Shown here piece after piece: positions 1 to 6,806 of a DNA stretch of 14,615 nt (the first letter of the stretch is position 1; the number at the start of each line of letters is the position of its first letter). The position numbers and the translations under genes were made by a program. The notes below the pieces were generated by a model that was not told where the DNA came from, made no database searches, and saw nothing but the letters and a program-made list of their open reading frames with translations. This DNA is from JAUIET01 sp045105115 (GTDB lineage Bacteria; Pseudomonadota; Gammaproteobacteria; Pseudomonadales; JAUIET01): the NCBI GenBank assembly GCA_045105115.1, contig JBGCDE010000109.1, forward strand, positions 1 through 14,615, read 5' to 3'.

Positions 1-1964
1 GCATTGTATGCCTGCTCAAGCTGAATCAAACGGGCTGCCTCTTCGTCAAGATTAACGCCTGTTTTCGAACTTAGCGCGTTCTGCGATTGCTCCCTAAGTG
101 AGCTTGCAGCATCTCGGTCAATCGTTGCCTGCCCGACTTTAGATGCAACATTCTGAACCAAAGAACTGTACAAGTTAGCAAGGCTGTTGTTACCGCGATT
201 CATCAAATTGCTAACCTGAAGATCAACCATTTCCAAGGCATTTCGATTGTCGCCGACGCCGGAAGAATTAAAACTGATATTGAATTCATCACCAGCTAAA
301 GGCGCACCGTTAATAGAAACTTGATAACCCCTAAAGCTAGGGTCCAGAGGGTTTGTAGAGAACAGTTCGTTCTCCGTGCCTGGAACAAAATTTAGGTTAC
401 GTTGCGGCGGCACCAAGTCTGTTGGCGCATTAGGATTACTGTTGTCAAAAACGGAGTAAGTTGTCGCAGTATCAAAACGCACAAGCAGTGGCGGGGAAAT
501 TTCCTCCGCGGTAGCAAATGTTGGCAGTAGCGAAGTGTCATCTGTTGTTCTCACCGCGATCATGGAGCCTGGGGATATGGATCCTGTACCGGTATTGTGA
601 ACAACAGTGCTGGTGCGTACCGGTTGACCCAGAGCTAAGCCTTCAGGTCTTTCCAGCTGTACAGAAAATTCTCGCGCACCGTTTCGTGTTGGTTGTATTA
701 GTACTTTGTCGCCAACAGTAAAACTGCCGGCTTCCAATGCAAGGTTAAAACCAAGATCTGTGAGCACCGATGCTGGCAATGTTCCGCCGAAGCTACCGGA
801 TGCCACACGCTCTCCAGTGTCGGCGAGGTTCAAAGAAAAATCCTGATTAGTGGGGCCAATGAACTCAAGCTCGTAGTCTTCACCGCGTAAATCACTGACA
901 TTGCCAATGCTTACACTAATAATGCCGGTACTGTCTTCATGATTTTCCCTGCTGGGCAATGCTCTGGCCAACGTTGCTGCCGAATCATTAATATCAGAAA
1001 ACAGGTTCAGCCCAAGTCGGTCAAAAAGATCTGTACCAAGTTGCTGTTGCTGGTTGACAGAATCTGCCAAACCTATGGCAAGCTGACCCAAGGTATTTTG
1101 AGTCGGTGCTAGTACGTCCTGACGGATCTCTATCAAGGCCCCGAGGGAGCCTCCATCCAGAGCATCTGAGATGTCAGCTACTCCAACTTTCAAATCAATC
1201 TCACCAGGACGAGTGTCACTGCTTATGGCTTGGATGCGGGTTGCTTGCGCGCCGAGCACCAGTGTTTGACCTTTACCAACGAAAACGCTTATTGAGTCAC
1301 CGTCTTGGGTTGTTGTTTTTACCGATATCAATTCAGAAAGCTGGTTGAGCAATATATCGCGTTTATCCAAAAGGTCATTCGGCTCGGCGCCACCTGCTTG
1401 ACCTTTTGCTAGGACAATTTTTTGGTTTAACTCCGCGATGCCTTCAGCAAGACCATTAATTTGCTGTACTGTCGCAGTGATTTGCTCATTGATCGACAAA
1501 GTTTGCGACTGTATTTTGTTGTACAGCGTATTGAAGCGATTCTGCAAGTTATTCGCTTCGCCAAGAATCTGTTGCCTTGCAGTAATAGAGGCCGGGTCAT
1601 CGCTGGCGGCCTGAAGTGATGCAAAAAAACCTTGCATACCACTTGCTAGACCGGCGGATTCGTTCGCCAACAACGCTTCTAACTGGCTAACAAAGCCTAC
1701 ATAAGTCTCAAATTTTGAATATTGTTCAGTGTCCGATCTCAACTGATTGGACAGAAACGAATCTGAAATACGTCGAATGTCTGAGGTGATAACCCCCGAC
1801 CCCACATAGCCACCGGCACCTCGCTGCGGGATTTGTGAGCTATAAAGTGCTTCCTGACGGCTATAACCCTCTACATTTGCATTAGCGATGTTATGGCCCG
1901 CTGTCGCAATACCAGCTTGGCTTGCGAGTAGACCTGAGGTTCCAATTTCCAGCAAATCTGCCAT
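1..1964 (-). CDS. flgK: FlgK, flagellar hook-filament junction protein (3' end cut by window edge)
   Basis: FlgK (HAP1) is exported through the flagellar secretion apparatus and forms the first junction zone between hook and filament; its export chaperone is FlgN. The reading frame stays open from the ATG at 1964 to the left edge, giving 654 complete codons. The N terminus has the axial-protein pattern (SGLLASQAGI, then GHNIANANVEGYSRQ at about residues 23-37). The end retains the start of the conserved C-terminal helix (ARLIQLEQAYN), so probably only a few dozen residues are missing. At over 654 residues it is longer than the roughly 550 of enteric FlgK; the extra length lies in the variable middle domains. 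An AGGA-type ribosome-binding site precedes the ATG (TAGGAATACATG). It follows flgJ by 60 bp on the same strand with no sigma28-like site in the gap, so it probably shares the flgF-J transcript. flgL is expected just beyond the left edge. Confidence 0.95.
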   Translation of the reverse strand, partial: MADLLEIGTSGLLASQAGIATAGHNIANANVEGYSRQEALYSSQIPQRGAGGYVGSGVITSDIRRISDSFLSNQLRSDTEQYSKFETYVGFVSQLEALLANESAGLASGMQGFFASLQAASDDPASITARQQILGEANNLQNRFNTLYNKIQSQTLSINEQITATVQQINGLAEGIAELNQKIVLAKGQAGGAEPNDLLDKRDILLNQLSELISVKTTTQDGDSISVFVGKGQTLVLGAQATRIQAISSDTRPGEIDLKVGVADISDALDGGSLGALIEIRQDVLAPTQNTLGQLAIGLADSVNQQQQLGTDLFDRLGLNLFSDINDSAATLARALPSRENHEDSTGIISVSIGNVSDLRGEDYELEFIGPTNQDFSLNLADTGERVASGSFGGTLPASVLTDLGFNLALEAGSFTVGDKVLIQPTRNGAREFSVQLERPEGLALGQPVRTSTVVHNTGTGSISPGSMIAVRTTDDTSLLPTFATAEEISPPLLVRFDTATTYSVFDNSNPNAPTDLVPPQRNLNFVPGTENELFSTNPLDPSFRGYQVSINGAPLAGDEFNISFNSSGVGDNRNALEMVDLQVSNLMNRGNNSLANLYSSLVQNVASKVGQATIDRDAASSLREQSQNALSSKTGVNLDEEAARLIQLEQAYN

Positions 1965-2024
1965 GTATTCCTACCTATGCTGCTCTATTGGTGGACGCTC
2001 AGCTTTTGCTAACGCCACACCTTA

Positions 2025-3026
2025 TTACTGGCTATCGACCGACCGCAGCGCTTCCTGAAGTGTTTTGCCATGTAAAATTGTGTTTAATTTCTTTGCGTAC
2101 TGTGGGTCTGTGGCGTAACCCGCCTTTTGAAGTTCCTGCCAGAATTGACCTATGTCGTCGACGGCGTCCACGGCTTGTTGATAGCGTGGACTGTTTTTCA
2201 ATAGTTGCGCGAAGTCCATCGCACTTTGCGCAAATGAGTCATAGATGCGAAAGCTCTCGTATTTCCGCTTTGCGACGCCATTCTCAAACTCTACCGTAGG
2301 TACTGTTGCTTCAGCACCACTCCAACCACCTGTTGCCTTTATTCCGAACAGGTTAAAGGATGAGCTTCCATCTGTTTGCTCAATAAAATGCTTGCCCCAC
2401 CCAGTTTCCAACGCCGCTTGCGCAAGCAGTGCTTTCGGATTAAGGCCAAGGCTCTGCGCTGCACCCTTCACAGCAGGTAGCAACGTTGCCACGAAGTCTT
2501 GTGGTGAGGAAAATACCTGCTTCACTTCCTTGGGCAGCAAATCACCAATCGACTGAAGCGCTGTTGTTGACCGCTCAGCGTCGACGTTTTTTGTTTGGCT
2601 ACTTGCTATCTCTTGAACGCTAGTACGCCGTTGCTCTGGGCTAAATGCCATTGCACCATCGTTTGACTGCGCTGAATCCGGTCGGGAAAATTGTTGCTGC
2701 ATCTGTCGAAACAACACGTCTGCCAAACCAATGCCATTGCCTTCGGTTAGGTTTAGACTGATCTGATTGTCGTACATCTGTTGATGCATGTCTGACTCAA
2801 AACTATTGAATAAACCATCTTTGGCAAAAACCTGGTTCGCCGCACGCATGCTTTTCAACATCATATTGACGAACATTGACTCAAACTGCTGGGCAACGTT
2901 TCTCAGCGCTTCGTCACTATCAATTCGCCCTTGTTGTTTGATCGCATTCAGACCCTTCAGATCTGTAAACACTTGCGCATCGGCTACCGGCGAGCGTGCG
3001 GTCAACATGTTGTTTCCGTCTAACAT
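2025..3026 (-). CDS. flgJ: FlgJ, rod-cap protein with peptidoglycan-hydrolase domain
   Basis: FlgJ acts in the periplasm: its N-terminal domain caps the growing rod and its C-terminal glucosaminidase-type domain opens the peptidoglycan for it. The 333-residue product shows both parts. The rod-binding domain at about residues 30-110 contains the segment FESMFVNMMLKSMR and DGLFNSFESDMHQQMYDNQI. A linker rich in Ser and Gln follows (about 112-165). The hydrolase domain (about 170-330) has ALLAQAALETGWGKHF with the presumed catalytic Glu near 207, FNLFGIK, and AGYATDPQYAKKLN. Length is slightly above the 313 of enteric FlgJ. The ATG overlaps the flgI stop codon by one base (TGATG), indicating translational coupling. 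A second in-frame ATG seven codons in has a somewhat better upstream purine stretch (GGAAA), so the exact start is uncertain by six residues. Confidence 0.96.
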   Translation of the reverse strand: MLDGNNMLTARSPVADAQVFTDLKGLNAIKQQGRIDSDEALRNVAQQFESMFVNMMLKSMRAANQVFAKDGLFNSFESDMHQQMYDNQISLNLTEGNGIGLADVLFRQMQQQFSRPDSAQSNDGAMAFSPEQRRTSVQEIASSQTKNVDAERSTTALQSIGDLLPKEVKQVFSSPQDFVATLLPAVKGAAQSLGLNPKALLAQAALETGWGKHFIEQTDGSSSFNLFGIKATGGWSGAEATVPTVEFENGVAKRKYESFRIYDSFAQSAMDFAQLLKNSPRYQQAVDAVDDIGQFWQELQKAGYATDPQYAKKLNTILHGKTLQEALRSVDSQ

Positions 3027-4126
3027 CAGATAACAATCAAGTTCGCGCGCAATGCGCCTGCTTGTTTCATGGCTTCCAATATTGCCATCAAATCGCCAGG
3101 TGCCGCGCCTACTAAATTAACAGCACGAACAATATCGTCTAAAGAAGTGCCAGCCTGAAACTTGAACATTCGACTGCCTTCTTCGTCAACGTCCACCTGA
3201 GTATCTGGTAACACCACAGTTTGTCCATCGGACAAAGGTGCAGGTTGACTGACGTTAGCCCCTTCGGAAATCGTTACGGTCAAACTGCCATGGCTTACAG
3301 CAACCGGCGTCACACGCACATTGTTGCCAACAACGATGGTGCCTGTACGTGAATTGATGATGACGCGAGCGGCTTCACTCCCAGGTTTGACTTCCATATT
3401 TTCGAGCATGGCCATGTACGTTACGCGGTCATCTACTTCTTTCGGTGCCGTAACCTGGACAGAACCAGCATCCAGAGCGCGGGCAACTTCCGGTCCCAGT
3501 ACTTCATTTATTTTCTCCGCCACTCTTTTAGCGGTAGTAAAATCGGCCCGACGCAAATTGAAAATCAAGTGATTGTTCATTGCAAACGCATTGGGAACTT
3601 CCCGCTCTACCATGGCACCATTTGGAATTCGTCCAACGCTCGGCACGTTAACTGTGATCTTTGATCCGTCAGAGCCTTCGGCGCCGAAGCCACCGACCAC
3701 AAGGTTTCCTTGCGCAACGGCATAGATTTTTCCATCAGCACCTTTGAGTGGCGTCATTAGCAAACTTCCGCCGCGTAAGCTTTTTGAATTACCAATCGAC
3801 GAAACCGTCACGTCAACGCCTTGACCTGGTTTTGAAAATGGCGGTAATTCAGCGTGCACGGCAACGGCGGCAACATTTTTCAACTGCAGGTTGGTTCCCT
3901 GCGGCAAAGTGACGCCGAACTGCTTTAGCATGCTGTTAAATGATTGAGTCGTAAACGGCGTTTGCGTCGTTTGATCACCCGTGCCATCCAAACCTACCAC
4001 CAAGCCATAACCCACTAAAGGATTGGACCGCACTCCCGCGAGCGTGGCGATATCCTTCAAACGCTCTGCTTGTGCTAGAGCACTGCATGCCAGCACAAAA
4101 ACTGTAAAGCAAATTCTTATTATCAT
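3026..4126 (-). CDS. flgI: FlgI, flagellar P-ring protein
   Basis: FlgI is secreted by the Sec route and polymerises around the rod in the peptidoglycan layer to make the P ring, helped by the chaperone FlgA. The 366-residue length matches the family. A signal peptide is visible (basic start MIIR, hydrophobic core, likely cleavage after AQA at residue 20), followed at once by the family start RLKDIATLAGVRSNPLVGYG and the glycine-rich LVVGLDGTGD. The conserved VALINSRTGTIVVG-like segment appears here as RVIINSRTGTIVVG. The C terminus AGALRANLIVI is typical of the family. The gene starts 19 bp after flgH and runs into flgJ with a one-base overlap, so it is internal to the flgF-K run. Confidence 0.97.
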   Translation of the reverse strand: MIIRICFTVFVLACSALAQAERLKDIATLAGVRSNPLVGYGLVVGLDGTGDQTTQTPFTTQSFNSMLKQFGVTLPQGTNLQLKNVAAVAVHAELPPFSKPGQGVDVTVSSIGNSKSLRGGSLLMTPLKGADGKIYAVAQGNLVVGGFGAEGSDGSKITVNVPSVGRIPNGAMVEREVPNAFAMNNHLIFNLRRADFTTAKRVAEKINEVLGPEVARALDAGSVQVTAPKEVDDRVTYMAMLENMEVKPGSEAARVIINSRTGTIVVGNNVRVTPVAVSHGSLTVTISEGANVSQPAPLSDGQTVVLPDTQVDVDEEGSRMFKFQAGTSLDDIVRAVNLVGAAPGDLMAILEAMKQAGALRANLIVI

Positions 4127-4145
4127 ATCCGCACTTCTTCAGGCC

Positions 4146-4835
4146 CTAGAAAGGCCAAATCGGGTTATTGAAAAATCGTGAAATCCAGCTCAACTTGTTC
4201 GAATCGGCTAATTCACCTCGCCCGCTATAGCTAATGTGTGCATCGGCAAGTTTGGTTGAGGTTATGCTGTTAGTGGCGTCAATATCCTCCGGGCGAATCA
4301 AGCCACGCACACGAATGAATTCATCACCCCGATTCAGCGTCAGCCATTTCTCGCCTTGAACTCGCAACAGTCCATTGGGCAACACTTCTGCAACGCTGAC
4401 CGTTATGCTGCCATCCAGGCGATTGCTTTGATCACTTTTTGCAGAGCCACCAAAATCACGCTGTTGAGATATGCCGGTTTCAAGACTGTAGGTGCCCGCC
4501 GATACCGTTGAACCCAAAATTGTCGGTTCATTAAAAGTAATGTCGTTCTCTTTTTTGATTTCAGTGTCAGCCGATTTACTGGAAGTAGTACGCTCCTCTA
4601 GCTGTATAGTGACAATGTCGCCAACACGACTGGCTCTACGATCTGAAAACAGAGAGAGTCCGTAATCAGGCTGGTAAATACCACCGGCATTAGGCGGTGG
4701 CGCACGCATATCTTCCGGGCTTACCGCGCCATAACCAGAGTCACCTGGTGATGGCGGCAGTATGACCGTGCAAGCGCCGAGACCTAAAGCGACTCCTACA
4801 ATAACGAAAAATCGTTTACAGATTCTGGCTAACAT
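4146..4835 (-). CDS. flgH: FlgH, flagellar L-ring lipoprotein
   Basis: FlgH is an outer-membrane lipoprotein that forms the L ring, the bushing through which the rod passes. The 229-residue product has a lipoprotein signal: basic start MLARICKR, hydrophobic core, and a lipobox LGAC with the lipidated Cys at residue 22. The mature part contains the conserved GLSLFSDRRASRVGDIVTI region (about 60-77) and GEKWLTLNRGDEFIRVRGLI, and ends ISRFFNNPIWPF, as FlgH proteins do. The ATG at 4835 lies inside the 3' end of flgG (20-base overlap). No strong Shine-Dalgarno is seen before it, so coupling to flgG translation is likely. Later start codons would destroy the signal peptide, which supports this start. 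Confidence 0.96.
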   Translation of the reverse strand: MLARICKRFFVIVGVALGLGACTVILPPSPGDSGYGAVSPEDMRAPPPNAGGIYQPDYGLSLFSDRRASRVGDIVTIQLEERTTSSKSADTEIKKENDITFNEPTILGSTVSAGTYSLETGISQQRDFGGSAKSDQSNRLDGSITVSVAEVLPNGLLRVQGEKWLTLNRGDEFIRVRGLIRPEDIDATNSITSTKLADAHISYSGRGELADSNKLSWISRFFNNPIWPF

Positions 4836-5601
4836 ACTGCAACATCTGGTCAGCGGTTGAAATAATCTTTGAATTCATTTCGTAGGCACGTTGCGTGGTA
4901 ATCATGTTCACCAGCTCTTCAACGACGTCAACATTAGAACTTTCCAGCGAGCCTTGCTGTAGCTGGCCTGCGCCTTCAGTACCTGGCGTTAAGGTTTGTG
5001 GCGTGCCGCTGGCAGCAGTTTCCTGAAAAAGGTTAGCGCCAATCGCTTCAAGTCCTGCAGGGTTAATAAAATCCGTTAACTGTATCGCGCCAATCTGTGT
5101 GCCGCCTGGACTACCCGGCTGCACAACCGAAACTGTGCCGTCCGTACCAATAGTAATATTTCTGGCATCATCTGGGATGGTAATGCCGGGCTGCAGCTCC
5201 AAACCACCAGCCGTTACAAGCTGCCCTTCTGAACTCAGATGCAGTTGACCGTTTCTGGTGTAAGCAGGCGTACCGTCCGGTAGTGCAACTTCAAAAAAGC
5301 CGCGCCCATCAATGGCGACGTCTAAGGCCTGTTCTGTAACTTGAATACTGCCGTTCGTAAATTGCTTTTGAGTACCGACAACACGAACACCAGTGCCAAC
5401 CTGCAAGCCGGCAGGTAACTCACTGACTTCGGAGGTCTGGCCACCTGGTTGCCGCTGAATCTGATACAACAGGTCTTCAAACACGGCGCGATCACGCTTA
5501 AAACCAACTGTAGCCGCGTTCGCGAGATTGTTAGAAATAGTGGACAGTTGCGTGTCTTGCGCATTCAATCCCGTTTTACTTGCCCATAAAGCCTGATGCA
5601 T
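4816..5601 (-). CDS. flgG: FlgG, distal rod protein
   Basis: FlgG builds the distal rod, the drive shaft that spans the P and L rings. At 261 residues it is almost exactly the family length (260 in enterics). The N-terminal axial motif is clear (ALWASKTGLNAQDTQLSTIS, then NNLANAATVGFKRDRAVFEDLLYQ at about residues 24-47). A central LDVAIDGRGFFEV segment follows. The C-terminal helix has the canonical GSLESSNVDVVEELVNMI and TQRAYEMNSKIISTADQML. A purine-rich ribosome-binding site (AGGAAG) precedes the ATG. It follows flgF by 39 bp and overlaps flgH by 20 bases, so it sits inside a single transcription unit. Confidence 0.97.
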   Translation of the reverse strand: MHQALWASKTGLNAQDTQLSTISNNLANAATVGFKRDRAVFEDLLYQIQRQPGGQTSEVSELPAGLQVGTGVRVVGTQKQFTNGSIQVTEQALDVAIDGRGFFEVALPDGTPAYTRNGQLHLSSEGQLVTAGGLELQPGITIPDDARNITIGTDGTVSVVQPGSPGGTQIGAIQLTDFINPAGLEAIGANLFQETAASGTPQTLTPGTEGAGQLQQGSLESSNVDVVEELVNMITTQRAYEMNSKIISTADQMLQYVSQNL

Positions 5602-5640
5602 TTTGCTACTTCCTATTCGTTTTTATTGGATAGTTATTTG

Positions 5641-6384
5641 TTAACTGGTCGACAAGAGGCGGGTTGCCGCTTCTGTTGTGGTGTCTACCGTGGTCAGAAT
5701 TTTTAGCTGTAGTTCGAATTGCCGGGATAAAGACAAAACTTCAGTCATGGCTTCAACGGCATTTACATTACTTGTTTCCAGATTTCCAGATACAACACCA
5801 AGCGTTGGATCAACTGGTAGGGGCGCACCGTCGCGTGCTTCGAATAAGCCATCTTCCCGTTTCTTTATATCTTTCCCTTCGGGAGAGACCAAACGAATAC
5901 GATCTACTGTGCTCAGTGTTTCGGGGCCCTGCCCGAGAGAGCGAATCGAAATTCCGCCATCATCACCAATCTCTATTTTCTCAGCAGGGGGAATTGCTAT
6001 GGGTCCACCATTGCCCAGCACTAATAACCCTTCCCGAGTTGTCAGCTGACCGAGTGTGTTGAGATGTAAGTCGCCTGCGCGCGTGTAGGCTTCGCTGCCA
6101 TCCTTGGCTATCACGGCAATAAATCCATTGCCTTCAATCGCAACGTCAAGGTCGCGACCTGTTTCCTGCAAAGCCCCAGCACTGAAATCCGTTTCGTTCG
6201 CAAGCATGCTCGTTGTTACACGACTGTCTTGCGTACCATCTGCATGTACGTAACGACTTTGGGCTGCTGCAAAATCCTTTCTGAAACCCACAGTACTGAC
6301 ATTTGCCAAATTATTGGCGTGCACAGTCTGTGCGTCCATGGTTTGCCGCGCCCCGGCCATTACCGTATAGATAGCTCTGTCCAT
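5641..6384 (-). CDS. flgF: FlgF, proximal rod protein
   Basis: FlgF is one of the proximal rod components. The 247-residue product has the axial N terminus (MDRAIYTVMAGARQTMDAQ, then NNLANVSTVGFRKDF at about residues 24-38). It also has the DLDVAIEGNGFIAV segment common to FlgF and FlgG, and a C terminus with SGNLETSNVNAVEAMTEVLSLSRQFELQLK. Its start codon is only three bases downstream of a perfect 7-bp hairpin that encloses the likely Shine-Dalgarno GGGA. It is separated from flgE by a 422 bp region of GGA-loop hairpins and a sigma54-type site. flgF is therefore probably the first gene of its own transcription unit (flgFGHIJK), as it is in Pseudomonas, and not simply a downstream gene of the flgB operon. 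Confidence 0.96.
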   Translation of the reverse strand: MDRAIYTVMAGARQTMDAQTVHANNLANVSTVGFRKDFAAAQSRYVHADGTQDSRVTTSMLANETDFSAGALQETGRDLDVAIEGNGFIAVIAKDGSEAYTRAGDLHLNTLGQLTTREGLLVLGNGGPIAIPPAEKIEIGDDGGISIRSLGQGPETLSTVDRIRLVSPEGKDIKKREDGLFEARDGAPLPVDPTLGVVSGNLETSNVNAVEAMTEVLSLSRQFELQLKILTTVDTTTEAATRLLSTS

Positions 6385-6387
6385 GTC

Positions 6388-6413
6388 AGTGTCCCGCCCT
6401 TAAACCGGACACT
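6388..6413 (-). promoter_or_regulatory. Stem-loop enclosing the flgF ribosome-binding site
   Basis: A perfect 7-bp stem (AGTGTCC with GGACACT, 6407-6413 and 6388-6394) closes a 12-base loop containing AAGGG. It ends three bases before the flgF ATG (6384). The only good Shine-Dalgarno (GGGA at 6392-6395, seven bases before the ATG) is partly inside the stem, so the fold should limit ribosome access. The loop GG motif fits a low-affinity CsrA contact. The pairing is seen directly; the regulatory role is inferred. Confidence 0.6.
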
Positions 6414-6431
6414 TCTGCGCCGGGCGTCCTT

Positions 6432-6465
6432 AAAACTAACGCCAGCCATCCTTGGCCGGTGTTAG
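6432..6465 (-). terminator. Possible intrinsic terminator ending the GGA-hairpin RNA
   Basis: A 12-bp stem (6454-6465 with 6436-6447; one A-C mismatch and one G-U pair) closes an AAGGAT loop and is followed on the minus strand by TTTT (6432-6435). It is by far the longest and most GC-rich stem in the array. The T tract is short, so termination may be partial, which would allow read-through into flgF. The loop is also a CsrA-type site, so protein binding could affect folding. Terminator function is inferred. Confidence 0.45.
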
Positions 6466-6697
6466 TGGATAATACCCATTCACTTCCTGTGAATGTCGAA
6501 GCTTCCTGCTTCTGCAATGCCGGCATCCTTACCGGCGAGCTCGTCCATCCCTGAACGAACAACGGTACATCCTGTACCGATTGGTCCATCCTTGAACCGA
6601 ACCATCTCGTCCTGTGACGGTTTTTTGTTGCAACACATCCTGTGCTGCTTATTATGTCGCCATCCTTGACGTTTTTTTGGCGGCTATTGCCAACCTG
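6432..6697 (-). ncRNA. CsrB/RsmZ-like CsrA-sequestering RNA (multi-hairpin GGA-loop array), predicted
   Basis: Read on the minus strand, ten successive hairpins carry a GGA or GGGA motif in the loop. Their plus-strand spans are 6658-6671, 6630-6648, 6601-6621, 6583-6598, 6563-6579, 6541-6558, 6519-6536, 6498-6512, 6477-6495 and 6436-6465. Examples are CGGTAC-AGGAT-GTACCG, CATTCAC-AGGAA-GTGAATG, GCAGCAC-AGGAT-GTGTTGC, GAAGC-AGGAA-GCTTC and GCCGGT-AAGGAT-GCCGGC. Stems are 4 to 12 bp and mostly unrelated in sequence, but each is self-complementary, with G-U pairs where not perfect. Loops are AAGGAT (four), AGGAT (two), AGGAA (two), AGGGAT and a larger AGGAC loop. Loop-to-loop spacing is about 19-26 bases, except the last (36). 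Conserved loop sequence on changing stems is the hallmark of CsrB, CsrC, RsmY and RsmZ, whose GGA loops bind and titrate CsrA/RsmA; the CsrB repeat consensus is CAGGAUG. The 5' end is inferred from the -24/-12 site at 6708-6724 and the 3' end from the TTTT after the 12-bp hairpin, giving about 265 nt. Read-through would make it the 5' leader of flgF mRNA. Confidence 0.75.
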
Positions 6698-6728
6698 CAA
6701 GTAATGTTGCAAAGACAATGCCAACCTG
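6688..6728. repeat. 10-bp direct repeat around the sigma54 start region
   Basis: TGCCAACCTG occurs at 6688-6697 and again at 6719-6728, start to start 31 bp. On the minus strand each reads CAGGTTGGCA. The upstream copy supplies the -24 GG of the promoter; the other lies at the predicted transcript start. It may be a duplication remnant or a pair of protein-binding sites. Confidence 0.5.
6708..6724 (-). promoter_or_regulatory. Sigma54 (RpoN) promoter upstream of the hairpin array and flgF
   Basis: The minus strand reads TTGGCAT-TGTCT-TTGCA. It matches the -24/-12 consensus TGGCAC-N5-TTGCA/T at all but one position, with exactly ten bases between the GG and GC dinucleotides. The predicted start of transcription is near 6697, immediately before the first hairpins. 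The same element with the same spacing lies before flgB in this window. In Pseudomonas and Vibrio, flagellar rod and hook operons are sigma54-dependent through FleR/FlrC-type activators. The target may be a CsrB-like RNA, the flgF-K operon, or both. Confidence 0.75.
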
Positions 6729-6760
6729 GAACCCTTTTCCAGAAAAGTTAAAAGTTGGCA
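6719..6760 (-). other. Composite hairpin after flgE overlapping the sigma54 site
   Basis: On the minus strand TGCCAAC (6754-6760) pairs perfectly with GTTGGCA (6719-6725). Inside it CTGGAA (6737-6742) pairs perfectly with TTCCAG (6726-6731) around an AAGGG loop, leaving an 11-base A/T-rich bulge on one side. It is followed by TTGTCTTT. It may act as a weak 3' end or stability element for the flgB-E transcript. Its 3' arm contains the -24 box of the downstream promoter. The fold is seen in sequence; the role is inferred. Confidence 0.45.
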
Positions 6761-6806
6761 TATAGTCGTCATGATGGCAGTCCTTATCGCTTTATCTTTT
6801 TTGTTA

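Noticed and set aside
1922..2299. Plus-strand open frames opposite flgK, flgJ and other flagellar genes, such as the 125-codon frame here and the 150-codon frame at 8158-8610
   Set aside because: They are antisense shadows of clearly conserved genes, with no recognisable domains or ribosome-binding sites.
6477..6671. Short regularly spaced repeats resembling a CRISPR or other DNA repeat array
   Set aside because: The repeated unit is only five or six bases (loop), the flanks are self-complementary stems that differ each time, and the period is about 22 bases, too short for CRISPR. RNA hairpins fit better.
6696..6711. TGCAA-N6-TTGCA inverted repeat as a GacA/UvrY box (TGTAAG-N6-CTTACA) for a CsrB-type RNA
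   Set aside because: Too many mismatches to the box, and it overlaps the -12 region and predicted start of the sigma54 site, not the usual far-upstream location.
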